A stretch of 64,000 bases of DNA from Neotamlana nanhaiensis (GTDB lineage Bacteria; Bacteroidota; Bacteroidia; Flavobacteriales; Flavobacteriaceae), in contig NZ_JTDV01000002.1 of the NCBI RefSeq assembly GCF_000943555.1, forward strand, positions 124,001-188,000, given 5' to 3'. The translations under genes were made by a program, and so were the position numbers. Below, in pieces: positions 17,081 to 25,984 of this stretch. How positions within the stretch are numbered: position 1 is the stretch's first letter; each line of letters starts with the position of its first letter. Under the pieces are notes generated by a model. It saw nothing but the letters and a program-made list of their open reading frames with translations, did no database searches and was not told the DNA's origin.

Positions 17081-18295
17081 TTAATACCCAAACGGGTTTT
17101 CAATACTATGTGCAGGTTGGGTAAACCATTTTGGACCATCTTTGGTGATATAAACATGATCTTCTAAACGAATTCCAAAATCGTCAGGCACAACAAGCAT
17201 GGGTTCTATACTGTAGCAAAATCCAGATTGCAATGGCGTGTTGTTTTCTTTTACGATATACGGATATTCGTGAATATTCAGTCCAATACCATGACCTGTA
17301 CGGTGTGGTAATCCTGGTAAATTATAATCGGGACCTAAACCATGCGATTCAATGTTTTGTCTTGCCGCAGTATCTACATCATGGCAGGTGTTTTCTATCT
17401 GAGAGGCATCAAAGGCTGCAAATTGCGCTTCTTTTTCAACGTCCCAAATTCTACGTTGATAATCGGTTGGTGTACCAAAACTGTAAGTTCTCGTAATATC
17501 TGAGATGTAATTATGCATAGAACAACCTGTATCGACTAAAACAATGTCGTTTTCTTCTAACGGTTTTGGGTTTTTCACACCATGCGGAAACGAGGTGTCT
17601 TTACCAAAAAGCACAATGCAAAAATAAGAACCCGATGCAACGCCGAAACGCTTGTGCGCTTCATGAATAAAATCGGTTACTTCTTTAGCTGTAATACCAA
17701 CTTTTAATATTCTGGCAGCGGCTTTTTGCACTTCAAGCGTGATTTCCATTAAGGACTTTATGATACTAATCTCCGCTTCAGACTTTACCATTCTGCATGC
17801 TGAAATAATTGACTTTCCATTACCTAAAGTTTCAGGTGAGATGGCATCTGAAATACCTTCATATATAAAAAATGGCGTAGATTCATCAATTAAAATGGAA
17901 CCTGCTCCAGTAGCTTCAGTTTCAATAATGGAAGCGAAAAGTTTAAACGGGCTTTCGTGTTCTTCCCAGCAATGGATAGCGCCTTCAATAACCATAAAAT
18001 CTTTAATGGTGCCTTTTTCAAAATGTGGCGCAATGTAATGCACATCGCCGTTACTTAATAAAATAGCGCCCACCATACGCTCGCTTGGGTGCCATTGCAT
18101 ACCTGTAAAATAGAATAAGTTTGTACCCGCGTTTAAGTATAAAGCCTTAACATTTTGTGCTTGCATTAAATCGCAAGCTTTTTTAATGCGGGCTTCGTAC
18201 TCGGTGTTTTGAATAGGTTGAATATGTTGTACTGTTGGTTGTATAGCGTTTAACTCATCTTGAATGGTTGAGCCTCCTATTCCAAATTTACTCAT
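17081..18295 (-). CDS. M24 family Xaa-Pro peptidase (aminopeptidase P/prolidase type)
   Basis: A 404-residue cytosolic metallopeptidase with a creatinase-like N-terminal domain (YLNAGTNLFYFTGMQWHPSE) and a pita-bread domain. The five dimetal ligands are visible: Asp in VLVDTGCS, Asp in DITRTYSFG, His in PHRTGHGIGLNIHEYP, Glu in SIEPMLVV and Glu in IRLEDHVYIT. Such enzymes cut peptides with Pro or Hyp in second position, so it could release free (hydroxy)proline from dipeptides made by the DPP4-like enzyme. No signal peptide. It lies between the D-amino-acid dehydrogenase/lipoprotein genes and the DPP4-like gene on the same strand. Confidence 0.88.
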   Translation of the reverse strand: MSKFGIGGSTIQDELNAIQPTVQHIQPIQNTEYEARIKKACDLMQAQNVKALYLNAGTNLFYFTGMQWHPSERMVGAILLSNGDVHYIAPHFEKGTIKDFMVIEGAIHCWEEHESPFKLFASIIETEATGAGSILIDESTPFFIYEGISDAISPETLGNGKSIISACRMVKSEAEISIIKSLMEITLEVQKAAARILKVGITAKEVTDFIHEAHKRFGVASGSYFCIVLFGKDTSFPHGVKNPKPLEENDIVLVDTGCSMHNYISDITRTYSFGTPTDYQRRIWDVEKEAQFAAFDASQIENTCHDVDTAARQNIESHGLGPDYNLPGLPHRTGHGIGLNIHEYPYIVKENNTPLQSGFCYSIEPMLVVPDDFGIRLEDHVYITKDGPKWFTQPAHSIENPFGY

Positions 18296-18362
18296 GGTGT
18301 TATTATTTTGTAATTAAAGGGTAAAGTGATGCAAAGGTATTGTGGTTGTTTTATGAAAATTT

Positions 18363-19211
18363 TTATTCAAAATATTCAATATCAAAGTTTACGGCTTCAC
18401 CTGAATAATCTATATTTACATTAATTGGATAGTTTTCACTATCATAGGCGTAAGAGAACAATGTTTTACCTCCACTTATTTTTTCTATTGATATAATATT
18501 GTTTTTAAAAAATGGGAAATCGTAACCTTCAAAACCGCCTATAAAAATTCCTTCAAAATCCCAAAAAAACTCAATAAATCGCTCAATGTAAATTGATTCA
18601 AATTGACCATAAAATGGATTTATATTATTATCATATTGTATTGCGAATTCTGAAAGTAGATTATCTGTGTTGTCATATAAATGTGCAGAAATCATATTCC
18701 CATCTGTATCATAACCAAATTTAGTATATTGATTACTTTCGGTCAATTTAATTATCAATCCATTATTGTTTACTTCTATTTCTGCTTGAGAATTAGCATT
18801 TCCCTCAATAGTTCCGGTTAATGTTATAATGTTATCATTGTAATTAATGGTCACGTTTTGAGTGTTCCCTGAATAATTTGACAAAAGACCATTCGAATCG
18901 TATGTAAAAATATATGAGTCGCTATATGATGAAGAACCCGATTCTTGGTAGTTCCATTTAGTTAATCTATTTTCTGAATCATAAATGAAATTAGATGTGT
19001 ATTCAAAATTATTGTAGATTCCATTCAAACTCGAAATCAAGTCATTCTCATTATAGAGGTAGTTTACATTCCTTGTTTCAGAAATTTTTTCGGATTTGAC
19101 TAATTTACTTGTTGTTTCTAGTTCTGGGTTTTCGGGACTCGTGTCTTTTGAACAAGAAAAATTTAAAACGCTTAATAAAATTAGGGTAAAAAATAATTTC
19201 GTTTTTTTCAT
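18363..19211 (-). CDS. Hypothetical lipoprotein with YD/RHS-like repeats
   Basis: A 282-residue protein from the ATG at 19211 (an in-frame ATG three codons upstream is also possible). MKKTKLFFTLILLSVLNFSC is a lipoprotein signal with the lipobox Cys about 20 residues in. The rest is low-complexity, rich in Asn, Tyr, Asp and Ser, with repeated short strands such as NYLYNENDLISSLNG, FIYDSENRLTKW, FTYDSNGLLSNYSG and FGYDTDGNMISAHLYD, like the YD-type repeats of RHS or DUF4595-like surface lipoproteins. Function unknown. It is placed between the dehydrogenase and M24 peptidase genes, with gaps near 67 bases each way. Confidence 0.75.
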   Translation of the reverse strand: MKKTKLFFTLILLSVLNFSCSKDTSPENPELETTSKLVKSEKISETRNVNYLYNENDLISSLNGIYNNFEYTSNFIYDSENRLTKWNYQESGSSSYSDSYIFTYDSNGLLSNYSGNTQNVTINYNDNIITLTGTIEGNANSQAEIEVNNNGLIIKLTESNQYTKFGYDTDGNMISAHLYDNTDNLLSEFAIQYDNNINPFYGQFESIYIERFIEFFWDFEGIFIGGFEGYDFPFFKNNIISIEKISGGKTLFSYAYDSENYPINVNIDYSGEAVNFDIEYFE

Positions 19212-19277
19212 AAGTATCATTGATGTGTTTACAACAAGTAATATTAGTGAATTCGTGGCAATTTATAGGCTATTTTT

Positions 19278-20522
19278 TTACTTAAAACGCTCTGGCGACA
19301 ACGGGTCAACATTAACCGAAGTCTTTTTATTTGCTACAAGTTCTGCAACCAATTGCCCCGTTATTGGCCCTAAACTCCAACCCATCATAGCATGTCCTGC
19401 CGCCACAGTTAAGTTGTTGTATTTGCTTGTTTTTCCAATAAATGGCACGCCATCGGGGGATACTGGTCGTAATCCTGAAGTAGCATTGGCGCGTTCTTCG
19501 GGATTTATTTCTACATCGGTGTAATAGTTTTTTACGGCATTTGCTAAAGCTTCAACACGCTCTTTACGAACAAAGGTATTGTTCCCCGAAAATTCCATAG
19601 TTCCTGCAAAACGCGTGAAGGTATCCATAGGCGTTATGGCAACTTTGGCTTCTAGCAAAATGGTAGGTATGGTTATGCCAGTTGGTCGCTGTACATCCAT
19701 GCTATACCCTTTTCCGCCTTGAACGGGAATGTTTAGCTTTAATTTTGAAGCTAATTCGGTCGTCCAACTACCACTAGCTAACACAAAATTATCTGCTTCG
19801 TAAGTGCTATTTTGAGTAGTAACCGAAGTTATCGCATTATTTTTTATGCTGAAATCGGTTACCGTTTCGTTGATTTTAAATACCACGCCATGTTGTTCTA
19901 ACCATGCCTTCATTTTTGGCATAAAGTGATTTGGCGTCATGTGCGAATCGCATTTGTAATGTACAGCACCAATAACTTTATCAGATAGAACAGGTTCTAA
20001 CTCATGCAACTCTGTTTTGTTAAGTACACTTACATCAAGACCTTCTTTTATGGCTCTTTCGGCAACTTCATGTTCTTCTTCTTCACAATGTTGGGTAGCA
20101 TACGTCATTAAAACGCCTTTTTTCTCGTAATGGAAACTAAAATCCAGTTCGTTTATCATGTTTTCAAAAAGCGTCTGACTTTTCAAATTCAATTCTTTTA
20201 AAACAGGAATAGACTTTTCGACATTTTTGTTGGTAGCCGATTTTTTAAAATGCAATGCCCATTTCATGAAATCGAAATCTACACGTGGCTTAATGTAAAA
20301 CGGACTAGAACTATTAAACATCCACTTTAAACCTTGGGTAATTATACCTGGTGCTGCAAGCGGAATAAAATGACTAGGCGTTAAATACCCAGCATTAATA
20401 AACGAAGCACCTGTGGTAAGGTCACTTTTATCTAGAACGGTAACTTGGTAGTCTTCTTTTAATAAATAATAGGCGCTACAAATGCCTGAGATACCGCCAC
20501 CAATGATAACAACTTTTTTCAT
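19278..20522 (-). CDS. FAD-dependent D-amino-acid dehydrogenase, likely D-hydroxyproline dehydrogenase
   Basis: A 414-residue DAO-family flavoprotein. The FAD-binding motif VVIIGGGISGICSAYYLL is at residues 4-21, a second FAD stretch FVLASGSWTTELA lies near 245, and the C-terminal GHAMMGWSLGPITGQLVAEL is typical of DadA. In a cluster with an epimerase, a deaminase and a semialdehyde dehydrogenase it most likely oxidises cis-4-hydroxy-D-proline to Delta1-pyrroline-4-hydroxy-2-carboxylate, passing electrons to the respiratory chain. It begins its own unit, since a terminator separates it from the epimerase gene. Confidence 0.85.
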   Translation of the reverse strand: MKKVVIIGGGISGICSAYYLLKEDYQVTVLDKSDLTTGASFINAGYLTPSHFIPLAAPGIITQGLKWMFNSSSPFYIKPRVDFDFMKWALHFKKSATNKNVEKSIPVLKELNLKSQTLFENMINELDFSFHYEKKGVLMTYATQHCEEEEHEVAERAIKEGLDVSVLNKTELHELEPVLSDKVIGAVHYKCDSHMTPNHFMPKMKAWLEQHGVVFKINETVTDFSIKNNAITSVTTQNSTYEADNFVLASGSWTTELASKLKLNIPVQGGKGYSMDVQRPTGITIPTILLEAKVAITPMDTFTRFAGTMEFSGNNTFVRKERVEALANAVKNYYTDVEINPEERANATSGLRPVSPDGVPFIGKTSKYNNLTVAAGHAMMGWSLGPITGQLVAELVANKKTSVNVDPLSPERFK

Positions 20523-20570
20523 CTGTTATATTTTATTTACGAGTGTAATGTTTAATATGCTATTAGTCAA

Positions 20571-20617
20571 TTCGAATTCAAATCGGAATCACGAAATTCA
20601 CTCAAACTGACGATGAA
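20571..20617. repeat. Degenerate REP-like palindromic stretch
   Basis: Read on the minus strand this has GTCAGTTTGAGTGAATTTCG followed by an imperfect reverse copy near TCGAATTGAC. It lies in the promoter region of the dehydrogenase gene. Similar GTCAGTTCGAGTG text is seen at 57907-57919. Confidence 0.4.
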
Positions 20618-20650
20618 CATGTTAACATTAGCTCTAATGTTTTAAGTTGA

Positions 20651-20700
20651 AAAATGCGCCAGCAAATTATAGATTTACTCGGCGCATTTTTATTTTTTTA
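20651..20700 (-). terminator. Terminator after the epimerase gene (bidirectional shape)
   Basis: A 10-bp stem AAAATGCGCC (20651-20660) with GGCGCATTTT (20681-20690) and a 20-base loop. The T tract is strong in the plus direction and moderate in the minus direction. It lies directly downstream of the epimerase gene. Confidence 0.7.
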
Positions 20701-20702
20701 AT

Positions 20703-21710
20703 TTATATCACTTGAAATCCGTGAGCGTAAGGGTCGTCGTCGTCAATAATAATATTGTTGTAACCCGTTACTTGCGCCCAACCTTGAATACTTGGTATTA
20801 TGGCTGGCTTTCCGTTAAGCGTTGTTTCTTGCTCAACTTTACCAATAAACTTACTGCCAATAAAACTTTCGTGAATAAAAGGTTCACCTAATTTTAATTT
20901 GCCTTTAGCATGCAATTGTGCAATGCGCGCCGATGTTCCTGTGCCACAAGGCGATCTATCGATGGCTTTATCACCATAAAACACCGCGTTTCTACCCGAT
21001 GATGTTGGGTCAATTGGGTTACCCGTCCAAAGCATGTGGCTAACATCGCGAATGGTATCGTTTTCAGGATGTATAAACATATCTGGATACTTTTCGTTGA
21101 TGCTATTACGAATGACTTGCGAATATTGAACAATTTTACTCGCTGTAAAGTCATGTACGCCACTAAAGTTTTTTTGCGGATCTACAATGGCGTAAAAATT
21201 ACCACCGTAAGACACATCGAAGGTTAATTCGCCCAATTCAGGGCAATCGATAGTTAAATTTTCGGCCGCTAAATACGATTTTACATTAACTAATTTAACC
21301 CAATCTACCTTTTTACCTGTTTGTTGATATTCAATTTCAACTAAACCAGCAGGCGCTTCCATTTTAATTTTTCCTGGAATTTTTGGAGTAATTAAACCTT
21401 CTTCAATAGCAATAGTAATCGTACCAATAGTACCGTGACCGCACATGGGTAAACAACCGGATGTTTCGATAAATAAAATACCAAAATCGTTGTCTGGATT
21501 AGAAGGCGGATAAAGTATGCTACCGCTCATCATGTCGTGTCCGCGAGGTTCAAACATCAATCCCTTACGAATCCAATCGAATTCTTTAAGGAAATGTTGA
21601 CGTTTTTCGCTCATAGTTGCGCCCACTAAATTGGGACCGCCACCAGCTACCACACGAACCGGATTTCCGCAGGTATGCGCATCTACACAAAAAAAGGTTT
21701 TTCTAGCCAT
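20703..21710 (-). CDS. 4-hydroxyproline 2-epimerase (proline racemase family)
   Basis: A 335-residue cytosolic enzyme that interconverts trans-4-hydroxy-L-proline and cis-4-hydroxy-D-proline without cofactor. Both catalytic cysteines are visible: CLPMCGHGTIG near residue 91 and DRSPCGTGTSARIAQLH near 254. Having Cys at both sites separates it from trans-3-hydroxyproline dehydratases, which have Thr at the second. The MCGHG form, with Gly after His, is that of 4-hydroxyproline epimerases and not of true proline racemases. The first step of the pathway in this cluster. A palindrome (21773-21805) separates it from the upstream aldehyde dehydrogenase gene. Confidence 0.9.
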   Translation of the reverse strand: MARKTFFCVDAHTCGNPVRVVAGGGPNLVGATMSEKRQHFLKEFDWIRKGLMFEPRGHDMMSGSILYPPSNPDNDFGILFIETSGCLPMCGHGTIGTITIAIEEGLITPKIPGKIKMEAPAGLVEIEYQQTGKKVDWVKLVNVKSYLAAENLTIDCPELGELTFDVSYGGNFYAIVDPQKNFSGVHDFTASKIVQYSQVIRNSINEKYPDMFIHPENDTIRDVSHMLWTGNPIDPTSSGRNAVFYGDKAIDRSPCGTGTSARIAQLHAKGKLKLGEPFIHESFIGSKFIGKVEQETTLNGKPAIIPSIQGWAQVTGYNNIIIDDDDPYAHGFQVI

Positions 21711-21772
21711 TAAATTACTGTATGCTTTTAGGGCTTTTAAATTATTGTTTTGGTTTTTGATAAAATGTAATA

Positions 21773-21805
21773 AGACCTGTCAGGTTTCAAAAACAAGACA
21801 GGTCT
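21773..21805. repeat. AGACCTGTCAGG-type palindrome, copy 1
   Basis: AGACCTGTCAGGTTT and its near complement ending in AGACAGGTCT form an imperfect hairpin between the aldehyde dehydrogenase and epimerase genes. A second copy lies at 50391-50423. Confidence 0.7.
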
Positions 21806-21819
21806 ATTAAATTTACCTT

Positions 21820-23346
21820 TTATTTTTGTAATCCTTTCGGAAGTAATTCCGAAGGGAATGATTGATAACTTATTGGTCGTACCCAACGTTGAATCGCATC
21901 GGTGCCTACCGAAGTATATTTTGCGTTGGTTGAAGCTGGATAAGGCCCACCGTGATGCATTGACGGGCAAACCTCAACACCTGTTGGAACGCCATTAAAA
22001 ATAATACGGCCAACACGATTGGTTAATGCTTCGACAACCTCACTAAGGTTAGCAATGTCATTATCTTCAGCAATGATAGTTCCTGTTAATTGACCTTCGA
22101 GTGCTTCAATGATTTCTATAAGTTCGGCTTCGTCTTTGCTTGTAACTACTAACGAAAACGGACCAAATACTTCTTGATGTATTTTTGGGTTTGCTAAAAA
22201 GTCTGCACCCGAAACGGTAGCAATTTGTGACGCCGCAAAGTTATCGGCTACATCACTTGTAATTTTAGCAACGGTACTTACACCGCCTTGTGCTGTTACA
22301 CTATCACTATTTTTCACAAAACCAGCTTTTATATTTGGGTGTAACATGCATTGCGCATCTATAGCTACAGTTTTTTCAGCTAAAGCTGTTATAAAATCTG
22401 GCGTATTTTCATCTTCAATAGTTAAAATCAACCCTGGATTTGTACAAAACTGTCCCGTACCCAAAGTAATAGAACCTGCGTAATTTGTAGCAATGGCTTC
22501 ACCGCGATTAGCTATAGCATTTGGCGTAATAACTACTGGATTTATACTACCCATTTCGGCATAAACCGGAATAGGCTCTTCGCGTTGCGATGCTAAATTA
22601 AAAATAGCACGACCTGCACCTATGCTTCCTGTAAAACCAACACCTTTAATTTTTGGGTGATTTACTAAAGCCGAACCAACCACAGTACCACGACCAGAAA
22701 GATGTGAAAACACCCCGTTTGGCATACCTGTTTTTTCGGCAGCTTTAATGATAGCCGAAGCCACAAGCTCTGATGTTGCAGCATGCATTTCGTGAGCTTT
22801 TACAATAACAGGACAACCTGCAGCTAGCGCACTAGCCGTATCGCCTCCTGCTGTAGAGAAAGCAAAAGGAAAATTACTTGCTCCAAAAACAACAACAGGC
22901 CCAATTGGAATTACTGTTTTACGTAAATCGTCTTTTGGTAACGGTTGTCTGTCTGGCATAGCAGCATCAAAGGTGTTGCCTTTCCAATCTTCGTTAGCTA
23001 CTAAATTCGCAAACGATTTTAATTGCATTACGGTTCTACCACGTTCGCCAATAGCGCGACCTTCTGGCAAACCAGATTCGGTAGTATAGACATCAATTAA
23101 TTCTTGATCTAGAGCTAAAATTTCGTCTGCAATAGCGTTTAAAAATTTAGCCTTGTCTTCCCCAGAAACATTTCTAAACGTTTTAAAAGCCGTAGCTGCT
23201 AGTTGTGTCGCTTCTTCAATTTCTTCTGGAGTCGCTTCAACAAAAGCTGTTGGGTTTTCTGTGTTTAGCTTAGGGTTTATAGTTTTAAAACTATAATTGC
23301 CCGTTGCACTGAGTTTGTTTCCAATGTAATTTTTGCCTGTAATCAT
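21820..23346 (-). CDS. 2-oxoglutarate semialdehyde (2,5-dioxovalerate) dehydrogenase
   Basis: A 508-residue aldehyde dehydrogenase. Seen: VVVFGASNFPFAFSTAGGDT near residue 150, the NAD-binding GVGFTGSIGAGRAI near 235, the general base Glu in YAEMGSINP near 265, and the catalytic Cys in GTGQFCTNPGL near 305. The QFCTNPGL and GASNFPFAFS forms are those of the KGSA dehydrogenase subgroup, which oxidises 2-oxoglutarate semialdehyde to 2-oxoglutarate. This is the last step of 4-hydroxyproline breakdown. It is the promoter-proximal gene of the minus-strand catabolic set and diverges from the AraC-type regulator gene. Confidence 0.9.
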   Translation of the reverse strand: MITGKNYIGNKLSATGNYSFKTINPKLNTENPTAFVEATPEEIEEATQLAATAFKTFRNVSGEDKAKFLNAIADEILALDQELIDVYTTESGLPEGRAIGERGRTVMQLKSFANLVANEDWKGNTFDAAMPDRQPLPKDDLRKTVIPIGPVVVFGASNFPFAFSTAGGDTASALAAGCPVIVKAHEMHAATSELVASAIIKAAEKTGMPNGVFSHLSGRGTVVGSALVNHPKIKGVGFTGSIGAGRAIFNLASQREEPIPVYAEMGSINPVVITPNAIANRGEAIATNYAGSITLGTGQFCTNPGLILTIEDENTPDFITALAEKTVAIDAQCMLHPNIKAGFVKNSDSVTAQGGVSTVAKITSDVADNFAASQIATVSGADFLANPKIHQEVFGPFSLVVTSKDEAELIEIIEALEGQLTGTIIAEDNDIANLSEVVEALTNRVGRIIFNGVPTGVEVCPSMHHGGPYPASTNAKYTSVGTDAIQRWVRPISYQSFPSELLPKGLQK

Positions 23347-23444
23347 GAAATTTTTATGCGTAAATATTTTTATAGTCGGTAATTGTCGTCTTGCTGACTT
23401 AGCAGTTTAATTACCTTAATTATACGTTCTTTTCTACGTTTTAT

Positions 23445-23534
23445 AATGGTAATAATACTATTTTTTCTTATTCTACACCGTTACCATTTAATCATAATAT
23501 ATGATATAATATGCACAAAAATAGCCTTTGTGCA
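23445..23534. promoter_or_regulatory. Paired inverted repeats between the semialdehyde dehydrogenase and AraC genes
   Basis: Three inverted repeats lie in the 289-base divergent gap. AATGGTAA (23445-23452) pairs with TTACCATT (23481-23488). ATCATAATATATGAT sits near 23491-23505. TGCACAAA (23512-23519) pairs with TTTGTGCA (23527-23534) over 7 bases. They are good candidate operators for the divergent regulator or a global factor. No binding evidence. Confidence 0.5.
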
Positions 23535-23635
23535 CCTATAGGTAGCAGTGATTATTAACTTATTATAGTACTATATTACCCTATAAATAGGTTTGTGTTT
23601 TATTTTTTAGTAATATTAGCAAAATTAACAATTAT

Positions 23636-24481
23636 ATGAAAGTACTTCCTTTTAAAATTCCGAAACCAGAGAACGAAGCGTTAGTTTACCAAGAAGAAAG
23701 AGAAAATGTATTATACAACCAATTACATCAACATAGTGAGATACAAATTAGCTATGTAGAAAAGGGCGCTGGTACTTTAATTGTAGGTGACACTATTAAC
23801 GATTTTTACCCTGGTGATATTTTGGTTTTAGGAGGCGATGTACCTCATGTATTTAGAACAGATACCAGCTTTTCTGAACTAACCGTTGTTTACACCTTGT
23901 TTTTTGATAGGAATTCATTTGGTAAAGACTTTTTTGATTTACCAGATTTAGAAGGTTGCAATACGTTTTTTAACGAATCGGAAAACGGGATGAAAATACT
24001 TACACACAAGAAAAAACTCGTTAAACAGTTTTTAAAACTTAAAGTCCAAAATAAGGTTGAGCGCATTAGTACACTTTTAAAGATTATAGACCTTATTACG
24101 AAAGCCGAACGTACCGCCTTATCTTCATTTGTTTATAAAAAGAAGTATACCGATGATGAAGGTAAACGCATGAAAGATGTATTTAACTACGCTATGGAAA
24201 ACTACATGGAAATTATTACGCTAGAGGAAATATCTCAAATAGCAAATATGAGTAAAAATGCGTTTTGTCGTTATTTTAAAAAGCGAACCAATAAAACGTT
24301 TTTTCAGTTTTTAATTGAAATTAGAATTGAAAATGCATGTAAAATGATTTACAACAACCCTGACTACTCCATTTCGTCCATTTCTGAATTATGTGGTTTT
24401 CAAAATACCGCTAACTTCAACAGAAAATTTAAAGAAATTAAAGGTTTAACACCATCGCATTACAGGTTGCAACGGTTTTAA
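23636..24481 (+). CDS. AraC-family transcriptional regulator
   Basis: A 281-residue protein. The N-terminal part is a cupin sensor domain (LHQHSEIQISYVEKGAGTLIVGD; YPGDILVLGGDVPHVF). The C-terminal 100 residues hold two helix-turn-helix motifs (ITLEEISQIANMSKNAFCRYFKK and SISSISELCGFQNTANFNRKFK), ending GLTPSHYR as usual. It is divergent from the semialdehyde dehydrogenase gene and upstream of the DapA-like deaminase gene, so it most likely controls the hydroxyproline genes, with hydroxyproline or an intermediate as a possible ligand (inferred). Confidence 0.9.
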   Translation: MKVLPFKIPKPENEALVYQEERENVLYNQLHQHSEIQISYVEKGAGTLIVGDTINDFYPGDILVLGGDVPHVFRTDTSFSELTVVYTLFFDRNSFGKDFFDLPDLEGCNTFFNESENGMKILTHKKKLVKQFLKLKVQNKVERISTLLKIIDLITKAERTALSSFVYKKKYTDDEGKRMKDVFNYAMENYMEIITLEEISQIANMSKNAFCRYFKKRTNKTFFQFLIEIRIENACKMIYNNPDYSISSISELCGFQNTANFNRKFKEIKGLTPSHYRLQRF

Positions 24482-24799
24482 TAGATTCTAAATATTAATT
24501 ATTCTTTGTTACCATCAATATTAGCTTAAAAGTATTTGTACTTAGTTCAGTCTAATATATAAAGTACGGTTTTTATTTTTTATGCTTATGTTTTTGAGCT
24601 GTTTTTCTGACTTTAAAACCTATATTGTACTCCTTACAAATTAAAACTACCTTATTCTTTAATAAAACACTTAAAATAGGATAATATAATATGTCTTTGT
24701 GTTAACAATACTTCATTGGATGAAGTTTTACTTTTTACTTTTGCCTATAACATCAATTGAAAAAAGTTAATTGAGGTTAATTATTGACAATATTAAAAT
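24482..24799 (+). promoter_or_regulatory. Intergenic region with promoter of the DapA-like gene
   Basis: This 318-base stretch holds no gene. The only clear signal is TTG at 24716-24718 and TACTTTTG at 24736-24743, which match the Bacteroidetes -33 and -7 boxes with a 17-base spacer. The transcript would start near 24750 with a leader of about 50 bases. Confidence 0.6.
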
Positions 24800-25768
24800 A
24801 TGATAGAAACAAATAACTCAGATTGGAGACATAGCGTTATGCCGGCTGTGTTTACGTGGTTTAAAGAGTCTAAATCAGGTGCTCTTGAAATTGACATAGA
24901 TGCCACACAAAAATACGCCGCAGATATATTAAAAGTTCAAGGAAAAGGCGGAAGCAGAATGGGTGGACTTGTAGGTTCTGGTACTCTGGGGGAGAATAGT
25001 TACATAAGCGTAGAACAACGCCTTACTTTACTTAAAGCCTTTTCTGAGGTTGCTAAAGAATATAATGTACCGCTAATTAGTGGAGCTGCAGCAGAAACTA
25101 AGGAAGAAGTAGCTAAAATTGTTGAAGGTTTGGCTACTGTTGGCGTAGACACCGTAATGATTATGCCTCCAAAAACTAAGACCCTTCCATCTGATGTTGA
25201 AATGTATGATTACTACGAACTTGCAGAAGAAACAGCAAGAAACGCAGGTGTAACCATTATGCCTTACAATAATCCGGATGCTGCTGGATATCATGCCATA
25301 TCAACCGATCTTCTTAGAAAAATTTCTGTTTTACCAAATGTTACTGCTCTTAAGATATCTACCATAGATGTTTCAATTATTGAAACCTTGATATTAGAGA
25401 ACAAAGATTTAAAAGTTTTGGCAGGTGTAGACTCCGTTACGGTATTTGCAGGACTTGCTGGGGCATGTGGTGGTATTACAGGTGTAGGAGCAATTTTTCC
25501 GAAAGCAAGCGTTAGTATGCAAGAGCATGTTTTAAAAGGAGAGTGGGCAGAGGCAAACAAAATTTCTCAGGCTTTAAACTCTCTATCTTATTTAGATGCT
25601 CAGCCATTACTTATGGAATATCTTAAGCTCGCCATGGGTATTCATCATAATGATGTTGCTGGTGGACTTCGTACCTACGGTTTAAAATTAACGCAACCGC
25701 AAATTGATGATGTTCAAGCAAGATATATTCTAGCAAAAGAAAGACTTGGAGCGTTGGACTTGTTATAG
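24800..25768 (+). CDS. DapA-family Delta1-pyrroline-4-hydroxy-2-carboxylate deaminase (probable)
   Basis: A 322-residue class I aldolase-fold protein. Seen: MGGLVGSGTLGENSYIS near residue 55 (the GxxGE loop), IMPYNNPDAAGYHAIS near 152 with the catalytic Tyr, and ALKISTIDVS near 185 with the Schiff-base Lys. The DHDPS/NAL family includes the hydroxyproline deaminase that turns Delta1-pyrroline-4-hydroxy-2-carboxylate into 2-oxoglutarate semialdehyde and ammonia. Its place between the AraC gene and the rest of the hydroxyproline set supports that over a lysine or sialic-acid role. The gene has its own promoter, so it is separate from the minus-strand catabolic operon. Confidence 0.82.
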   Translation: MIETNNSDWRHSVMPAVFTWFKESKSGALEIDIDATQKYAADILKVQGKGGSRMGGLVGSGTLGENSYISVEQRLTLLKAFSEVAKEYNVPLISGAAAETKEEVAKIVEGLATVGVDTVMIMPPKTKTLPSDVEMYDYYELAEETARNAGVTIMPYNNPDAAGYHAISTDLLRKISVLPNVTALKISTIDVSIIETLILENKDLKVLAGVDSVTVFAGLAGACGGITGVGAIFPKASVSMQEHVLKGEWAEANKISQALNSLSYLDAQPLLMEYLKLAMGIHHNDVAGGLRTYGLKLTQPQIDDVQARYILAKERLGALDLL

Positions 25769-25790
25769 TCGAAGATCCTTAAAATAAAAA

Positions 25791-25890
25791 TGACTGTCTA
25801 AAAAACGTGAAACCTGTCATTCTGAATTTATTTCAGAATCTGAAACAAGTTCAGATTGACAAAAATGTGACTTTTTAGACAGTCTCTTTT
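25791..25890 (+). repeat. Long nested palindrome, copy A, also a terminator
   Basis: Outer stem GACTGTCTAAAAA (25792-25804) with TTTTTAGACAGTC (25872-25884), and inner arms TGTCATTCTGAA and TTCAGATTGACA. A T-rich tail follows. It closes the DapA-like gene. Near copies at 26539-26668 and 61093-61222. Confidence 0.8.
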
Positions 25891-25984
25891 TATTTAATAT
25901 TTTACTTGATTATTTAGTAAATATAGAATCTCTTATATCTTTTCCTTTTCGGTTATAGTGAAGGCTCTTTTTATCAAGTTATCG

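Noticed and set aside
20703-21710. Proline racemase or trans-3-hydroxyproline dehydratase for the epimerase gene
   Set aside because: Both catalytic Cys are present and the motif is MCGHG, which fits 4-hydroxyproline epimerase; a Thr would mark the dehydratase.
24800-25768. Dihydrodipicolinate synthase or N-acetylneuraminate lyase
   Set aside because: The neighbours are hydroxyproline genes and no lysine or sialic acid genes are seen.
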